A DNA stretch of 64,000 nt from Clostridiales bacterium UBA6114 (GCA_002423435.1 DIWE01000009.1:119806-183805), one strand, 5' to 3'; numbered from the stretch's first letter, positions 17,441 through 25,156 are shown. Notes: generated by a model not told the origin, from the sequence alone. Numbers and translations: made by a program.

Positions 17441-20020
17441 TTAAGCCAATGTTTCGGGAAGCGTTGCGCTGGAGTCGACAACGATGAAGAGCAGGTCGGA
17501 CGGATGGTCCTTATCGGTCACGTAGTAGCAGTTGCTGTTGGTGGCGGCGTCGGAGGAGGAGATCTTCGGATATCCGGATCCGGTTTCGCCAGTTGTCTCA
17601 TCGTAATCGACGTACAGTGTAACCGTGTCTTCGGTGATGTTGTAGATGCGCCCGCTGATGGTGATCTTGGAAGTGGTCTTGTTGTAGGCCTGGATATCGC
17701 CGACATTGCCCGCGTTCGCGTCGTCGCTTGCGGTGTTGGCATTCCAGATGTCCTTAATGCTTCCGTCAGCTTTCAGGGTGAAGGCGACAAACGCCTGCTT
17801 TCCGGCTACCGCGCTGTTCGTATCTTTATCTGTGTAGGTCTTCAGCTCGCCGTTTACCCAGACGGTGTATCTGACGTAATCTTCGTCCGCGGAGGAGTCA
17901 TGGCCTACCATCGGATTGCCGGTCAGGAAGCCGAAGTACGTGTCGGAAGCGGCTCCGCTCTGCTCAGCGAGATCCTGGTCGTCGTCGATGATGGCGGCTT
18001 TAATATAATTGAATCCGCCGACAGATTTGTAGGAGAATGCGCACAGGCTGGCGTTGGCATTGAAGTTCTCGTCGAAGTCGCCCGCGCCGTAAATCTTCCA
18101 GGTGTTGCCGGTGGTGTTGTAGAACACAACCGCGTCGTCCGCCAGGAGGTAGCTGCCGTTGGCGGCTCCCGCTCCGGATACCGTGAAGATGTCGCTGTCG
18201 CTGTCATATTTGATTTTCGCGCCGGTCGTGTAGTTCGTCAAATCCTGGGTCAGCAGGATCGTGCCGTCGCTCTTGATGCTGTAGGCAAACAGTTTGCCGG
18301 CAACCTGATTGGTGATGTCGCCGAGCGTGACCTTCACGAGATCGCCGTTCGCGTCAACGTATTTGGAATCCTTATTGAGCTCGTAGACGATAGGATCGTC
18401 TTCGCCCGGAATCATGACTTCGACCTTGGCCGCCGTTTTGCCTGCGCCGGAGCCGGTCTCATTGTCAGCGGATTTCACGTAAGCGTAGTTGCCCGAGCCC
18501 GCAACGCCGTCCTCTTCGGAGAGCGCCGCGATCCAGTACTTGCCGTCTAAGAAGAGGGTGTAGGTATCGCCGATTTCCGGAGCGGCCTGGCTGGCTTCGT
18601 CGAGATCATTGGTGGCGGTGTTGACCGCAAGCTCCTTGCTGCCGCTTACGTCGCTGATGTAGACTGTGGTCTCGGCCGACGAGCTGTGACCCTCGATTGC
18701 GCCGGAAACGGAGTCGGCTTTCGCGAGATAGTAGTTGTCGTCGGCTAAATCCTTGTAATAGAAGACATAGTCGCCTTCTTCAATGCCTTCGGCGAAAACA
18801 ACGGTGTCGCCGTCGTCATTTAAGAACTTTTTGCCGCCTTCGCCGAAGCTGATGGACTTGGAGTCCATGGAGCCTACATAGCTGAAGGTGCGCTCTGTAA
18901 TAAATCCGTAGTCAACCGTGCCGTTTCCGTCGGCGTCGATCAGGCTTACGGGATTGCCGCTCTTAAGGTCAAGATTTGCGGTGATAAAGGCATTGAGGTC
19001 TCCGCCGTTTGCCAGGGCGTCACCGTAGTTCTTGTACAGCTTAAAGCTGTTGTCGAGCGTATAGTTCTTGTTGTTGAACTTGACCTGGTTGGCGTTTGTG
19101 CCATGATCAATATCGCCGAGAGTCAGGCCATAGACCTTGCTGTCGCCTGTCGGGACGATGTCATAGACTGTCTTGTCGCCGTTTGCGGCAACCTTGTAGA
19201 CGACCTTGACATCCTGGCCGACAAACTCTCTTCCGCCTTCAAAATCATAATCGTGATTGTTGATCGTGATGGTGTCCTCGTCGACGTTTCCGTCGGTCAT
19301 GTCAAAATCGTTCGCGGCGGTCAGAACGCCCTCTTCCTCTTCAAGGCCGAAGTATTTCTTTCCGGCTGTCGCAAGATAGGCGTCGCCGTCGGAGTTAAGG
19401 TTCGTGTATTCGCCGTCGCGATAGACAACGGTCGGGGTATAAACGGCGTTGTAGAAAAGAATCGCCGCATCCTGGCGGGGAGCCGCGGCCGACACGTCGA
19501 CCGTATAGTCGTCAAACAGGTTGTTTTCAAACGCGAGCGACATTGTGGAGATCATCCACTGTGTTCCCACGAGGCCTGCCCTGTTTGCGTCGTAGCCGAT
19601 CACGGTCAGGATCATCTTCGCAAGCTGCGCGCCCGTTACCGAACCCTCGGGATCAAACTTGCCGTTACCCACACCGGCGATAATGCCGTTTAAGTAGCAG
19701 TAGTTTATGTATCCTCTGGCCCAGTGGCCGGAATACACGTCGCTAAAGGGATTGGCAGCGTTCTTATAATTGTCCGAGCCAACGTCTTTGCCGTTTTTAA
19801 GAACATAGATCATTTTTGCGGCTTCGGCACGGGTAATCGTTTTGTCGGGTCCGAATGAGCCATCCGGATATCCATTGACAATGCCGAGCGCAGTAATCAT
19901 ATTAACCTGATTCTGCGCGTCGATTTCTTCATTGTCGGTGAAAACCGTTGCGCCAGCCATCATTGTGAACGCAAAAGCGAACACAACGGAAAGTGCGAGC
20001 AGTTTTTTCAATGTGCGCAT
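17441..20020 (-). CDS. S-layer protein with three SLH domains (paralog 2)
   Basis: 859-aa exported surface protein. The start is 20020, because TTAGGAGGAAAATCT precedes that ATG; the frame runs to 20053 without a site. Signal peptide about 1-26 (KLLALSVVFAFAFTMMAGA), three SLH modules to about residue 200 (FTDNEEIDAQNQVNMITALG, TRAEAAKMIYVLKNG, FSDVYSGHWARGYINYCYLNG), then an acidic Asp/Ala/Thr-rich body. It aligns almost end to end by eye with paralog 1, with shared segments such as SISFGEGG, ETGSGAGK, GDFDE and YNITEDTVTLYVD. The pair therefore arose by tandem duplication. Its promoter carries four TGTAAT-like repeats against two for paralog 1. Which paralog forms the main lattice is unknown. 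Confidence 0.9.
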   Translation of the reverse strand: MRTLKKLLALSVVFAFAFTMMAGATVFTDNEEIDAQNQVNMITALGIVNGYPDGSFGPDKTITRAEAAKMIYVLKNGKDVGSDNYKNAANPFSDVYSGHWARGYINYCYLNGIIAGVGNGKFDPEGSVTGAQLAKMILTVIGYDANRAGLVGTQWMISTMSLAFENNLFDDYTVDVSAAAPRQDAAILFYNAVYTPTVVYRDGEYTNLNSDGDAYLATAGKKYFGLEEEEGVLTAANDFDMTDGNVDEDTITINNHDYDFEGGREFVGQDVKVVYKVAANGDKTVYDIVPTGDSKVYGLTLGDIDHGTNANQVKFNNKNYTLDNSFKLYKNYGDALANGGDLNAFITANLDLKSGNPVSLIDADGNGTVDYGFITERTFSYVGSMDSKSISFGEGGKKFLNDDGDTVVFAEGIEEGDYVFYYKDLADDNYYLAKADSVSGAIEGHSSSAETTVYISDVSGSKELAVNTATNDLDEASQAAPEIGDTYTLFLDGKYWIAALSEEDGVAGSGNYAYVKSADNETGSGAGKTAAKVEVMIPGEDDPIVYELNKDSKYVDANGDLVKVTLGDITNQVAGKLFAYSIKSDGTILLTQDLTNYTTGAKIKYDSDSDIFTVSGAGAANGSYLLADDAVVFYNTTGNTWKIYGAGDFDENFNANASLCAFSYKSVGGFNYIKAAIIDDDQDLAEQSGAASDTYFGFLTGNPMVGHDSSADEDYVRYTVWVNGELKTYTDKDTNSAVAGKQAFVAFTLKADGSIKDIWNANTASDDANAGNVGDIQAYNKTTSKITISGRIYNITEDTVTLYVDYDETTGETGSGYPKISSSDAATNSNCYYVTDKDHPSDLLFIVVDSSATLPETLA

Positions 20021-20043
20021 AGATTTTCCTCCTAAAAAATTTT

Positions 20044-20055
20044 GGGTACGCACCC
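20044..20055 (-). promoter_or_regulatory. 5'-terminal leader hairpin of S-layer mRNA 2
   Basis: GGGTGCGTACCC on the minus strand, about 6 nt from the predicted start; same stem and place as in paralog 1, with a different loop. Confidence 0.5.
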
Positions 20056-20068
20056 TTGGTCTGTTTGT

Positions 20069-20097
20069 ATGTTATCTGGTTTGCCCATCGCAGTCAA
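20069..20097 (-). promoter_or_regulatory. Sigma-A promoter of S-layer gene 2
   Basis: TTGACT (20097-20092), 17-nt spacer, TAACAT (20074-20069) on the minus strand; predicted start near 20062. Confidence 0.7.
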
Positions 20098-20112
20098 TGC
20101 TTCGAAACGATC

Positions 20113-20151
20113 TGTAATGCAACTGTAATTCGGCTGTAATGTAACCGTAAT
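20113..20151 (-). promoter_or_regulatory. Four 11-bp-phased TGTAAT repeats upstream of S-layer promoter 2
   Basis: Plus-strand TGTAAT at 20113, 20124 and 20135 and CGTAAT at 20146, each exactly 11 bp apart, beginning 15 bp upstream of the -35 box. Phased hexamers with N5 spacers are the binding pattern of PhoP/PhoB/WalR-type regulators. Confidence 0.7.
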
Positions 20152-20637
20152 GTGTTTTTTTCTGCCATATTCCCCGCATCGGGAGCAAAAAACAACGGCT
20201 CGTTTTTGAAAACGGCAAGCCGCCGGATTCCTTTCTTTTGCCGCAAAGTTTGATAAAACGGAGGCTCCCGGGATTTTTAGCTATTTGAACGGGCCTTGCT
20301 TTCCTTCTTCTTTTTCCTCGTCAAAAAGCTTTGTGCGCCGCACTTTGCGGTTCATCATTTTTGATTTTGTTGTAACACAATTGTAACAGGCGGGAACGAA
20401 AAACTTCCTTTCTTTGGAAAAGGCGTCGTTTTTCTTATTTCTGGTGCGCGGATTGGTTTTGAGGCTTGTTTTTTATACGATGGGGGAAACGAAAAATGTC
20501 TTAAAACTGTTTCAACAAGTCACATAAGCATTTTTTTGTCATATCATGTAATTAGGAGACGGATAACAAAGATTGCAAACGCGATAAATATTTGTTGTTT
20601 TTAAAATTTTTTTAATACAAACTTTAAGGTGAGATAT
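20152..20637. other. Intergenic region with one further TGTAAC repeat
   Basis: No gene seen. It contains TGTAAC-N5-TGTAAC at 20371-20387, scattered short inverted repeats (for example GGGAGC near 20179 with GCTCCC near 20263) and an AT-rich stretch before the 20638 start. No clear promoter for the 20638 gene was recognised; a sporulation sigma factor may be used. Confidence 0.4.
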
Positions 20638-21138
20638 ATGAGTTATTATTTTGACCCCTTTGCGGCGCAGAGCAATTCATGCTGCCATAGAAGGCGGGAT
20701 GATAGGGCTGTGCAGTTAAACGCCTCGACCGGAGGCGCCGGACCGCTTCCGATTATCACCACGCTGCTTGCCGCCCCGATCCCCGTCGTGGACGTGACGA
20801 TTGATACAAAAGGCATGAGAAATCCGGCCGTGCTACTGAACTTTACAAGCATCATCAGCCTGCCGGTCGGTATTTCCGTCACTTTGAACTTTGAGCTTAA
20901 AAGGAGCTTAGACGGCGGCCCGCCCGTAAGCGTCGGCTCGACCTATACTTTCTCGACGCTGGTAACGGTGCTCGAAGCGGAATCTTTCGGCTTCCAGTTC
21001 TTTGACAACAACCTCGCGCCGGGCTTATACACGTATTCCGTACAGCTTTCCACAAATTCCATCATCGATATCACCCCAGGGGTCACAGTGACAAACGCAA
21101 CGCTGAGCGCCCTGGCCGTTGACAACGGTATCGTATAA
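20638..21138 (+). CDS. DUF4489-like small protein, possible spore surface component
   Basis: 166 aa. The start at 20638 is chosen for AAGGTGAG 5 nt upstream; a GTG at 20629 overlaps that site. A Cys/His/Arg-rich head (SCCHRRRDD) precedes a beta-rich body with VTIDTKGMRNPAVLLNFTS and a C-terminal ITPGVTVTNATLSALAVD. These match my memory of the DUF4489 family found in clostridial spore-associated proteins (IDTK...NPxVxLxFTS and NATLSALAV). No signal peptide or membrane segment, which fits a mother-cell-made outer spore protein. Function is unknown; the spore link is inference. Confidence 0.5.
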   Translation: MSYYFDPFAAQSNSCCHRRRDDRAVQLNASTGGAGPLPIITTLLAAPIPVVDVTIDTKGMRNPAVLLNFTSIISLPVGISVTLNFELKRSLDGGPPVSVGSTYTFSTLVTVLEAESFGFQFFDNNLAPGLYTYSVQLSTNSIIDITPGVTVTNATLSALAVDNGIV

Positions 21139-21552
21139 CATCCGCGTCTTTTGCAGTCAGCAAGTCAATACGGTTCCGTCCGGACCGGCAAACCCGTCGA
21201 ATAACCCTCCGGTTATTCGGGGTTTGTACATACGTTCTCCGTATAACCGTAATGTAAAAGTCTCCCCGAAAGACCGTTATCTCCCACCGTCCTGCCTGCC
21301 TTCGAAAAGGACAGGCATAAAACTGTCGGGCCGGATGCAGGCCGATATCTACTCTGCTGCGTTTACCTGAAGACAAAAAAAGTCGAGCCGAAGCCCAACT
21401 CTTTTGAAAAACATGCAAATTACTTTATACGTAATGGCGATATTATCCAGAATTAAACAATTTATTTATTTTTCATTATTTGCCAGCACTACTTGTATTT
21501 GTCTAATAATTAAATTATAATTACTTATAAATCATAAAATAGGAGATATTCT
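21139..21552. other. Intergenic region before the Agr-like operon
   Basis: No gene seen. A hairpin at about 21190-21225 (CGAATAACC-CTCC-GGTTATTCG with AAACCC/GGGTTT flanks) may end the 20638 transcript. The last 130 bp are strongly AT-rich and hold the operon promoter. Confidence 0.45.
21493..21521 (+). promoter_or_regulatory. Sigma-A promoter of the Agr-like operon
   Basis: TTGTAT at 21493-21498, 17-nt spacer, TATAAT at 21516-21521, 31 bp before the first ATG. Confidence 0.6.
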
Positions 21553-22119
21553 ATGATTGAAACAGTATTAGCCGCTTTAATTGCGGCCAAAATCAGGCAT
21601 TACAAGTTAAAATATCTGTTTATGTCATGGACGTTTTATCCGATTATTGCTTTGGAAATCATCCTTTTCTTTTTTCAGACGAATACCTTTCTCAGCAATT
21701 ATTTTTATGTGATTCATTTCGACCGGTACTTTAAAACCATATACATACTGGCTTATCTGGTTCCTATATTATATTTTAAGTTGTACAAGCAGTCGCTGAT
21801 CGGCTCGGCCTCCGTATTAGTCGGTACTTTGCTGAATCGGTTTGTTATGGCACAAAACGGCGGCAAAATGCCGGTTTTTCCGACTCTCTCCTATCTGACC
21901 GGTTATCTGAAACCCTATACCTTCGATCAGGTGAACGACTACCACGTTTTCGGGGACGCTTCGTCCCGTTTCAAGATTCTGTGCGATTACATAGACGTCG
22001 GTTATAATGTAATGAGTCCGGGGGATCTTTTTATCCATTTCTTTGTATTTATCATTATCTATAGTGCAATTAAAGAGCTGAACTTAAAACACAAAGAGGA
22101 ATTCGTAAAGGCAGGATGA
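21553..22119 (+). CDS. DUF5317-like membrane protein, first gene of Agr-like operon
   Basis: 188 aa, an integral membrane protein with about four to five hydrophobic segments (FYPIIALEIILFFF, IYILAYLVPILYFKLY, SASVLVGTLLNRFVM, FIHFFVFIIIYSAI). The segment AQNGGKMPVFPTLSYLTGY is what I recall from DUF5317 proteins. GGAGATATTCT precedes the ATG. Its stop overlaps the start of the next gene (ATGA), so the two are translationally coupled. It heads the operon with agrB and agrD, so a role in peptide export, sensing or immunity can be imagined, but the sequence shows no function. Confidence 0.65.
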   Translation: MIETVLAALIAAKIRHYKLKYLFMSWTFYPIIALEIILFFFQTNTFLSNYFYVIHFDRYFKTIYILAYLVPILYFKLYKQSLIGSASVLVGTLLNRFVMAQNGGKMPVFPTLSYLTGYLKPYTFDQVNDYHVFGDASSRFKILCDYIDVGYNVMSPGDLFIHFFVFIIIYSAIKELNLKHKEEFVKAG

Positions 22120-22622
22120 CGTTTATGCGGCTTTCATGGATCGAGTTATTGATCAAGGGAATACCCGAAGGTTTTTTGGACATCCTTGCCATGTACATAT
22201 TAACAAAAGCGAAATTCAATAAAAAGAAGTATTTAAGCATCAGCTTGATCTTTATTGTTTTAACTTATTTCGTCCGCATGCTTCCGATCAATTACGGAGT
22301 AAACGCGATGATATCCATACTGGTCTTTATGCTTCTTTTTGTCCTGTTCTGCGACGTGGAATTCCCGTTGGCCATCAAGTCGGCGATTACTGTAATGATA
22401 TTCCTGTTTGTGAGCGAGGGCTTCAACGCCCTTCTGCTCATAGCCTTATACGGCCGGGACCAGACACAAGCCCTGTTTGATTCGCCTTTGGCCAAAAGTA
22501 TTTACGGGATTCCGTCCACTCTGTTTTTTGCCTTGTTCATTTTAATAACCTATCTGGTTTTATCCAGATTAAATAAAATCAGGAAGGATACCGATGGAGA
22601 AGCTGGCAAAGAAAATCGCTGA
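22116..22622 (+). CDS. AgrC-like membrane sensor domain without a kinase domain
   Basis: 168 aa, almost wholly membrane: about five segments (IPEGFLDILAMYILT, LSISLIFIVLTYFV, AMISILVFMLLFVLF, AITVMIFLFVSEGFNALLLIAL, STLFFALFILITYLVL) then a charged tail ending GEAGKENR. WIELLIKGIPEGF, FNKKKYLSISL and PLAKSIYGIPS resemble the N-terminal sensor half of clostridial AgrC/GHKL kinases as I remember it. The kinase half is absent; the frame closes inside agrB, which it overlaps by 29 bp. A second ATG at 22125 has a better-placed AGGATGA and may be the true start. It could be a receptor, an accessory to AgrB, or an immunity protein. Confidence 0.6.
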   Translation: MTFMRLSWIELLIKGIPEGFLDILAMYILTKAKFNKKKYLSISLIFIVLTYFVRMLPINYGVNAMISILVFMLLFVLFCDVEFPLAIKSAITVMIFLFVSEGFNALLLIALYGRDQTQALFDSPLAKSIYGIPSTLFFALFILITYLVLSRLNKIRKDTDGEAGKENR

Positions 22623-23256
22623 CAGGCTGTCAGCGGAGCTTAACCTTGACGACGAGAAAAAGGAAGTCGTCGCTTACGGCATGGCTGCGCTTTTTCAGAC
22701 GTTTTCAACCCTTTTGTTCGTCTTTCTTCTGGGACTTATTGCCGGTATTCCCGTTGAGGCACTGATTATCTGTCTTTGTGTCAGCCTCCTCCGAAAATAC
22801 AGCGGAGGCGCCCATTTGAGCTCAATGGGATTATGCACGTTTTGCGGGGTGCTCTACAGCGTAACGGCTGCCGCCGTCGGCAGATATCTCTTGTCCCCCC
22901 TTCTTACCGTCCGTTCAATGTCTGTGATACTGGCTGTTACATTTGCGGTATCTTTTTTTATCATCTATAAATTTGCCCCTGTCGCAAATCCGAAAAAGCC
23001 GATTAAAACTGAAAGAAAAATCCGGCGGATGAGGCGCGGCTCGTTCACCGTACTGTTTTCCTACCTTGCGGTTTCGCTTCTATTTCTTTTTTTTGGACAG
23101 GCATATCCGCCTTTTCTCGGTTATGGGATCAGTCTTGTGTTTGGAACCATATGGCAGATTATGACTTTGACAACCTTTGGCGCGCAACTCTTTCACATAT
23201 TGGACCAGGTTGGCAACAAGATTTGTGACAATGGAATGGAGGTGAAGAAAAGATGA
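22594..23256 (+). CDS. agrB: AgrB-family autoinducer-processing membrane peptidase
   Basis: Membrane cysteine protease that cuts AgrD and closes the thiolactone ring of the signal peptide. 220 aa, the usual length is about 190-220. The catalytic pair is visible as RKYSGGAHLSSMGLC, with His and Cys seven positions apart as in staphylococcal AgrB (H77/C84). Several membrane segments surround it (FSTLLFVFLLGLIAGIPV, ALIICLCVSLL, VILAVTFAVSFFIIYKF, FTVLFSYLAVSLLFLFFG). AGGAAGGATACCG precedes the ATG. The stop overlaps the agrD start (ATGA), so the two are coupled. No AgrC kinase or AgrA regulator is in the window. Confidence 0.93.
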   Translation: MEKLAKKIADRLSAELNLDDEKKEVVAYGMAALFQTFSTLLFVFLLGLIAGIPVEALIICLCVSLLRKYSGGAHLSSMGLCTFCGVLYSVTAAAVGRYLLSPLLTVRSMSVILAVTFAVSFFIIYKFAPVANPKKPIKTERKIRRMRRGSFTVLFSYLAVSLLFLFFGQAYPPFLGYGISLVFGTIWQIMTLTTFGAQLFHILDQVGNKICDNGMEVKKR

Positions 23257-23378
23257 AAAAACAGCTTTTGGCGTTGGCAGCATCCTTCGCTGCACTGTTC
23301 GCTTCAATGGTGGCGACTTCCGCGTGTTGCTTCTTTGCATATCAGCCGGAAGAGCCAAAGTGCCTGAGAGACGAATAA
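23253..23378 (+). CDS. agrD: AgrD-type cyclic lactone autoinducer precursor (41 aa)
   Basis: A short gene (MKKQLLALAASFAALF... to CLRDE), overlapping the agrB stop. GGAGGTGAAGAAAAG precedes the ATG. The amphipathic leader, the ring segment SACCFFAY and the acidic C-tail QPEEPKCLRDE match clostridial AgrD (C. perfringens: CLWFT ring followed by HQPEEPKSLREE, from memory). By that alignment the mature signal is a five-residue ring Cys25-Cys-Phe-Phe-Ala29. Two adjacent cysteines are unusual, since either could close the thiolactone. The tail also has Cys where Ser is common. It is too short for usual gene callers. Confidence 0.9.
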   Translation: MKKQLLALAASFAALFASMVATSACCFFAYQPEEPKCLRDE

Positions 23379-23426
23379 TTTCAAATAATCAGGAGGAAGA
23401 TTTCCTCCTGATTATTTGAAATTATT
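23374..23426 (+). promoter_or_regulatory. Perfect 25-bp hairpin after agrD
   Basis: Arms 23374-23398 and 23402-23426 are perfect complements with loop GAT; the left arm includes the agrD stop codon and an AGGAGGAA, the right arm the matching TTCCTCCT. The U-tract is weak (ACTTTGCTTTTTGG). It may terminate, attenuate, or set a processing point between agrD and the c-di-GMP gene. Confidence 0.75.
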
Positions 23427-23449
23427 ACTTTGCTTTTTGGGGGAATACG

Positions 23450-25117
23450 ATGTTTGATCAAAATAAAAACATCAACTCAAAAATTCAGCAAATTACGAAT
23501 GCCGTTAAGATATTTTCCCTGCTTTTTTCCGGAATAGCGTGTTCACAATATTACTTTAATAATCAAAATTTGTATCAATTTCTTTCTTATAATTTTTTTC
23601 AGTATTTCGCAATCATCATTATTTGCTTTACCATATACCTTTGCATGGATCTTCTCGACAAAATAGCAAAAAAAAACGTCTATTTCGTCAAATGGGTTCA
23701 TGCCGGAGTATTGCTTGCAGTCACTTTCTTATCCGTTATGCTGACCGGCGGCTATGAAAGCAACTACAAATTCCTTTTTTTATTTGTGGTCATCTCGGCA
23801 AGCATGGAATTAGGCATGGGCGCGGGGCTTATCATTTCCGGATTTTCTTCCCTGATTGTTCTCGGAGTGGATCTTATATATGCCCCGTCGAATCTCATAA
23901 ACACCTGTTTTCAGAGCGATATCGTCCTTGCCTCCGCTTTTTTGATCATCGCGTTAACCCTCGGGTTTTACGTAATAACGGAAAACGAACATATTGATTA
24001 TCTGAAAAATCTGGCAAACATCGACGGCCTCACCGGTCTATACAACCATCGATATTTTTATGAGCGCCTGAACATATTGACGCAGGAATGCAAAAAAAAC
24101 GGCTCGTTTCTTTCCCTGCTTTTCATTGACATCGATTATTTTAAATATTTTAACGATGTCAACGGCCATCAAAAAGGCGACGACGCCTTAATCGTCCTGG
24201 CGGACATGTTCAGGAGCCTTGTACGTGAAAATGACGTTGCCGCGCGGTACGGAGGGGAAGAATTCGCAGTCATCCTGCCGGATACTCCGGAAGAACAAGC
24301 CCTTGAAATCGCCGAGAACTTAAGGCGGGCCGTACAGGAGCACGTATTTTCCGGCCAGGAATACCTGCCGAACCGGAATCTGACGATCTCCGTCGGAGTT
24401 TCCGTCTTTCCGACAAAGGCAAAGACGGAGGACGAAATCATCCGCTATGCCGACGAAGCGCTATACCGGGCGAAAAGCTTCCGGAAAAACAGGGTGGAAT
24501 CCTATTCCTCGATTCTTGACGATCTCAAAAACGACGTCGACGGAAACGACAAGGAAATTGTCGCTTCCATCAAGACCCTGATCGCCGTTATCAACGCGAA
24601 AGATAAATATACCTTCCGCCACGTCGAACGGGTTGTGACATTTTGCAGCCTGATGGCGGATGTGTTGAAGCTCGGCGACGCCTCAAGGAAAAATTTTATT
24701 TACAGCGCTTATATGCATGATATCGGGAAGATCAATATTCCCGAAGAGATTTTAATGAAAACCACTCCGCTTACTCCCGGCGAATGGGAAATACTGAAAA
24801 AGCACCCTGAAAACGCGGCGGAAATGGTAAAAAACGTGATGCTACTGAAGGATGTTGTCCCCATCATTCTGCAGCATCACGAGAGGTATGACGGAACCGG
24901 ATACCCGAACCGCTTAAAGGGGGAGGAAATTACATATCTCGCAAGAGTATTGAACGTAGTCGACAGCTTCGACGCCATGACCTCCTTCCGTCCGTATCAA
25001 AAGAGAAAATCCTACTCGGAGGCATTCGACGAGCTGATCCGGTGCAGCGGCACACAGTTTGATCCCGAAATCGTAAAGGTATTTATTGCGACGATTAAGG
25101 ACGACACCTTCCAATAA
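23450..25117 (+). CDS. Membrane GGDEF and HD-GYP dual-domain c-di-GMP enzyme
   Basis: 555 aa. An N-terminal part of five to six membrane segments (about 15-190) has no named sensor signature. A GGDEF domain (about 205-360) follows with LTGLYNHRYF, LFIDIDYFKYFND and the active-site motif RYGGEEF; no clear RxxD inhibitory site was noticed. An HD-GYP domain (about 375-550) has HDIGKINIPEEI, HHERYDGTGYPN and LKGEEI. GGEEF suggests an active diguanylate cyclase, HD-GYP a c-di-GMP phosphodiesterase. GGGGGAATACG precedes the ATG. It lies 71 bp after agrD across a strong hairpin and shares the lower G+C of the Agr genes, so it may respond to the peptide signal (inference). Confidence 0.88.
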   Translation: MFDQNKNINSKIQQITNAVKIFSLLFSGIACSQYYFNNQNLYQFLSYNFFQYFAIIIICFTIYLCMDLLDKIAKKNVYFVKWVHAGVLLAVTFLSVMLTGGYESNYKFLFLFVVISASMELGMGAGLIISGFSSLIVLGVDLIYAPSNLINTCFQSDIVLASAFLIIALTLGFYVITENEHIDYLKNLANIDGLTGLYNHRYFYERLNILTQECKKNGSFLSLLFIDIDYFKYFNDVNGHQKGDDALIVLADMFRSLVRENDVAARYGGEEFAVILPDTPEEQALEIAENLRRAVQEHVFSGQEYLPNRNLTISVGVSVFPTKAKTEDEIIRYADEALYRAKSFRKNRVESYSSILDDLKNDVDGNDKEIVASIKTLIAVINAKDKYTFRHVERVVTFCSLMADVLKLGDASRKNFIYSAYMHDIGKINIPEEILMKTTPLTPGEWEILKKHPENAAEMVKNVMLLKDVVPIILQHHERYDGTGYPNRLKGEEITYLARVLNVVDSFDAMTSFRPYQKRKSYSEAFDELIRCSGTQFDPEIVKVFIATIKDDTFQ

Positions 25118-25156
25118 TCTGTGTTTTGCCATAACCCGTCGGTATATCCGCTTTTT

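Noticed and set aside
17246..18550. 434-codon open frame opposite the second S-layer gene
   Set aside because: It is the antisense shadow of a Gly/Asp/Val-rich gene with GC-biased codons; no ribosome site, low-complexity product, and the minus-strand gene has clear SLH domains and promoter.
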